This document shows positions 61,779 through 64,000 of a stretch of 64,000 bases of DNA, piece after piece. Below the pieces are notes generated by a model that made no database searches, had not been told where the DNA came from, and saw only the letters and a list, made by a program, of their open reading frames with translations. Positions within the stretch are counted from its first letter, which is position 1; every line of letters starts with the position of its first letter. Source of the stretch: Stentor coeruleus (Eukaryota; Ciliophora; Heterotrichea; Heterotrichida; Stentoridae); NCBI GenBank assembly GCA_001970955.1, contig MPUH01000026.1, forward strand, positions 1-64,000, read 5' to 3'. Both the position numbers and the translations under genes were made by a program.

Positions 61779-64000
61779 TTAGTAATTTAAAAAAGAATAC
61801 TCATACAAATTAATGCAAGTTGGCCAAATTGGATAATCATCACAAAAAGAGCATTCCAATATAAAAGTAATTTTATTCTCTATCGCATAAAAAGTATGTT
61901 TAAAAACAGCTTGTTCATTTTTCATAACCTCAATGCATTTATAACTATCAGATTCATTAAATCCTTTATAAAAATTCAAAAGAATCTCAAACACGAGCAT
62001 TTTACTTCTAGAATTCTCTCTAATAATACCACAGTAAAAAATCCCATTAACTGTTGATTTAAATTCAAAAATTACATCAATAATCCCATAATCACTACTT
62101 ACATTCCCTTGTAAATCTGGGCTTTCTATTTCAGAAGGAAAATCTTCAGTATAATTAGCCTCTTTAACCGGTAATCCAGCAATTATTAACGGTGTTTTAA
62201 GCATATTCTGATAAAAATTAACAACATTTATTGGGGAATTTACACTAAAAAAACTTGAAAAAAAAACAATTTCAGCAACAAAATTATCAAGTTTCCTTAC
62301 CGAAGTTTTTCCTATAAAAAATCTTCTAATATCACTTTTATAAACATGACTCATAACTTTAATTGTATTTTGTAAATTAACTGGGGATATTGTGTTAAAA
62401 TAAATCTTCACTTTAGCATGTCTTAACAAATCAGAAGTACTGAAATCATTATATGATTCAATAACATTACCATTATAATCATAAACATAAGCAACTAAAA
62501 TATATTCAGTTCCAGCTATCAAATGATTAAATATATAAACAATTTGCGGCTCTTCAGATTTACATGTGTTGATACTAGCAAAGTATGTTGATGTTTGAGC
62601 ATATTTGTATAATGACCATGAATATTCTTCCCAAGTATAATTGCTTTGATCTTGAAGTATCATTTTGTTTATATATTCGTATTCTTGATCTTCTAGAGTT
62701 GTCCCAATATTTTCGAGATTTCCGATTAAAGGTTTGGATGTATTTTTGATTTTTTCTAAACTGCTATTTTCTTGATCTGAATCATAGAGACTTTTGCTCA
62801 TCAATGCCCAATAAAATACAGCATCTTGACTTGCTGATATTACTACAGAAACTGATACTTGGCTTATAAAACTTGGGTAAATCGAGCAACTTATTTCATT
62901 TGCTGGGTTAAAATTTGCAGTGAAAAAACCATCTGAAACAATATTAAAAGCATTTTTATTATCTCCTGAAAGTTCATATGTAAAATAATATGTGTTTCCA
63001 AGTATACAGTTATCGCAATATATAGTAAAATAAGTTAGATTTTCTCTAGGTTTCATTAAAATTGGATATGGTGTTATTGTTATTGAAGTATATTCAACTG
63101 GTTCTGCATTTAAATATAATTCTAGCTTATTGAATGGTAAGACTTCTTCGAATTTTATATAAAATGGTAAGCTGGTAGTTTTTGGTTTTATTGAAAGATT
63201 TGTTTGGATTGTAATATTGTATGGGTCATTATAAAAGACTTGGATTTTTGTTAATGGTGGGGCTTTGTAATAAGATTTCTTACTGTTTAATCCTGATTCT
63301 TCTATACTCCATGATAAATAATAAATTCCTTCAGATGTATTTGATGGGGTACCTACTCTAAAGTAAGCTCTTGGGTTATCCAAATCTAAACGGTAAGATG
63401 ATCTATCAAAGTAAAATATTTCATTATTTATTTGATTTGGATATATAATCACATAGTAAGCATTAAAATCATCTTTAACTGTGATACTAATATAGGAGGA
63501 ATAAACTCCAGGACAGATTATTATGGGATTTCCTTCGTTAATTATTAAAGGCTGATATTCATTTTCTTGAAACCCAGTAAATGCAGCATTGATATTAGAG
63601 AAGCTTTGACCTATAAATTTATACTGCGTTTCTGATGCCTGATTAGATTCAAGGAATGATAAAGAAAATTTTCCAACCCATAAATCATAGTAATCAATTT
63701 CTTCATCGTATAGTGAATCTCTTTTCAATCCATAAGGAGGGATGACAACATTTTGAAAATAAAAAATAGTCCAATAATCCTTTGTAAGCGTTATAGTATT
63801 ATAAATATTAATTATTACAATATTTCTTTTAACCTTACATTCTGCAAAATTATTATTATTCCCCCTAGAATAATCTGCATAACAACCTATAAACCCTGGG
63901 TTATATAATTCAAGATCAAATGGGTAAGGAAATTTAAAGTAAATAAAAGAATTACCTTCAAATGATGCTTCAATACGAGCTTCAATCATAACATTTGAAA
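61779..64000 (-). CDS. Giant surface protein, copy C (5' end beyond the window)
   Basis: The C-terminal 740 residues of a third paralog. The frame is still open at the window edge (SNVMIEA aligns with SNVIVEA in copy A), so the start lies outside. It shares the CxxC pair (CDNCILGNTY) and the SFCDDYPIWPTC-type end region with copies A and B. The stop TAA at 61779-61781 comes before the hydrophobic tail, so the encoded protein ends FLNY. In the same frame just past it, 13 residues (ending SFFGLVYYLV) resemble the missing tail, then TAG at 61737. The product may therefore be secreted and not anchored, or this copy is losing function. The tail-like extension argues for a recent point change, a sequencing error or stop readthrough. 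Confidence 0.8.
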   Translation of the reverse strand, partial: SNVMIEARIEASFEGNSFIYFKFPYPFDLELYNPGFIGCYADYSRGNNNNFAECKVKRNIVIINIYNTITLTKDYWTIFYFQNVVIPPYGLKRDSLYDEEIDYYDLWVGKFSLSFLESNQASETQYKFIGQSFSNINAAFTGFQENEYQPLIINEGNPIIICPGVYSSYISITVKDDFNAYYVIIYPNQINNEIFYFDRSSYRLDLDNPRAYFRVGTPSNTSEGIYYLSWSIEESGLNSKKSYYKAPPLTKIQVFYNDPYNITIQTNLSIKPKTTSLPFYIKFEEVLPFNKLELYLNAEPVEYTSITITPYPILMKPRENLTYFTIYCDNCILGNTYYFTYELSGDNKNAFNIVSDGFFTANFNPANEISCSIYPSFISQVSVSVVISASQDAVFYWALMSKSLYDSDQENSSLEKIKNTSKPLIGNLENIGTTLEDQEYEYINKMILQDQSNYTWEEYSWSLYKYAQTSTYFASINTCKSEEPQIVYIFNHLIAGTEYILVAYVYDYNGNVIESYNDFSTSDLLRHAKVKIYFNTISPVNLQNTIKVMSHVYKSDIRRFFIGKTSVRKLDNFVAEIVFFSSFFSVNSPINVVNFYQNMLKTPLIIAGLPVKEANYTEDFPSEIESPDLQGNVSSDYGIIDVIFEFKSTVNGIFYCGIIRENSRSKMLVFEILLNFYKGFNESDSYKCIEVMKNEQAVFKHTFYAIENKITFILECSFCDDYPIWPTCINLYEYSFLNY

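Noticed and set aside
1-64000. tRNA, rRNA or CRISPR loci
   Set aside because: No cloverleaf-like arms with a GTTCRA-type T loop, no rRNA stretch and no regularly spaced repeat array were found by eye; a tRNAscan/Infernal run would be decisive.

Overview
The window looks like macronuclear DNA of a heterotrich ciliate, most likely Stentor. The DNA is very AT-rich. Long genes run open for hundreds to 2,100 codons under the standard code, and several end in TGA, which argues against the TGA=Trp or all-stops-reassigned codes of Blepharisma and Condylostoma. One gene (2317-3330, minus) is interrupted by an exactly 15-nt GT...AG intron, a size characteristic of heterotrichs. Nearly all other genes appear intronless. 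The product set is ordinary for a ciliate: Rab traffic, exocyst, mRNA 3'-end processing, coiled-coil proteins, hybrid histidine kinases and giant surface proteins.

Layout. 0.4-14.7 kb: an FHA protein (+); then on the minus strand an EF-hand-like protein, a TPR protein, Rab GDI and two coiled-coil proteins; then on the plus strand a helical protein and an RCC1-repeat protein only 28 bp apart. 14.7-24.5 kb: gene-poor, with a three-finger C2H2 protein, a possible small secreted protein, an R2R3-MYB factor and a Rab GTPase, separated by AT-rich spacers. 24.5-30.8 kb: one 2,103-residue secreted or GPI-anchored surface protein (+). 31.7-42.6 kb: a head-to-tail array of four hybrid histidine kinases, each with membrane segments, PAS, HisKA, HATPase and receiver domains. 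43.9-54.6 kb: a CTD/NIF-type phosphatase, CPSF73, an unrecognised basic protein, a 5'-truncated decayed LINE remnant, EXO70, two small unknown genes and a UBTD-type ubiquitin-like protein. 55.1-64.0 kb: two more minus-strand paralogs of the giant surface protein. One is split by a frameshift. The other runs off the window and has a stop just before its hydrophobic tail.

Themes. Rab, Rab-GDI and EXO70 belong to vesicle targeting and exocytosis but are scattered, not clustered. The four kinases are a clear tandem expansion. The three giant surface proteins are a local multigene family in inverted orientation around about 24 kb of unrelated genes. The most general non-coding signal is compositional: on the coding strand, 5' flanks are C-rich and G-poor while 3' flanks are G-rich and C-poor, reversing inside spacers between genes. 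Single N bases flanked by exact 64-bp or 32-bp duplications look like assembly joins.

I found no rRNA, tRNA, CRISPR array or intact mobile element.
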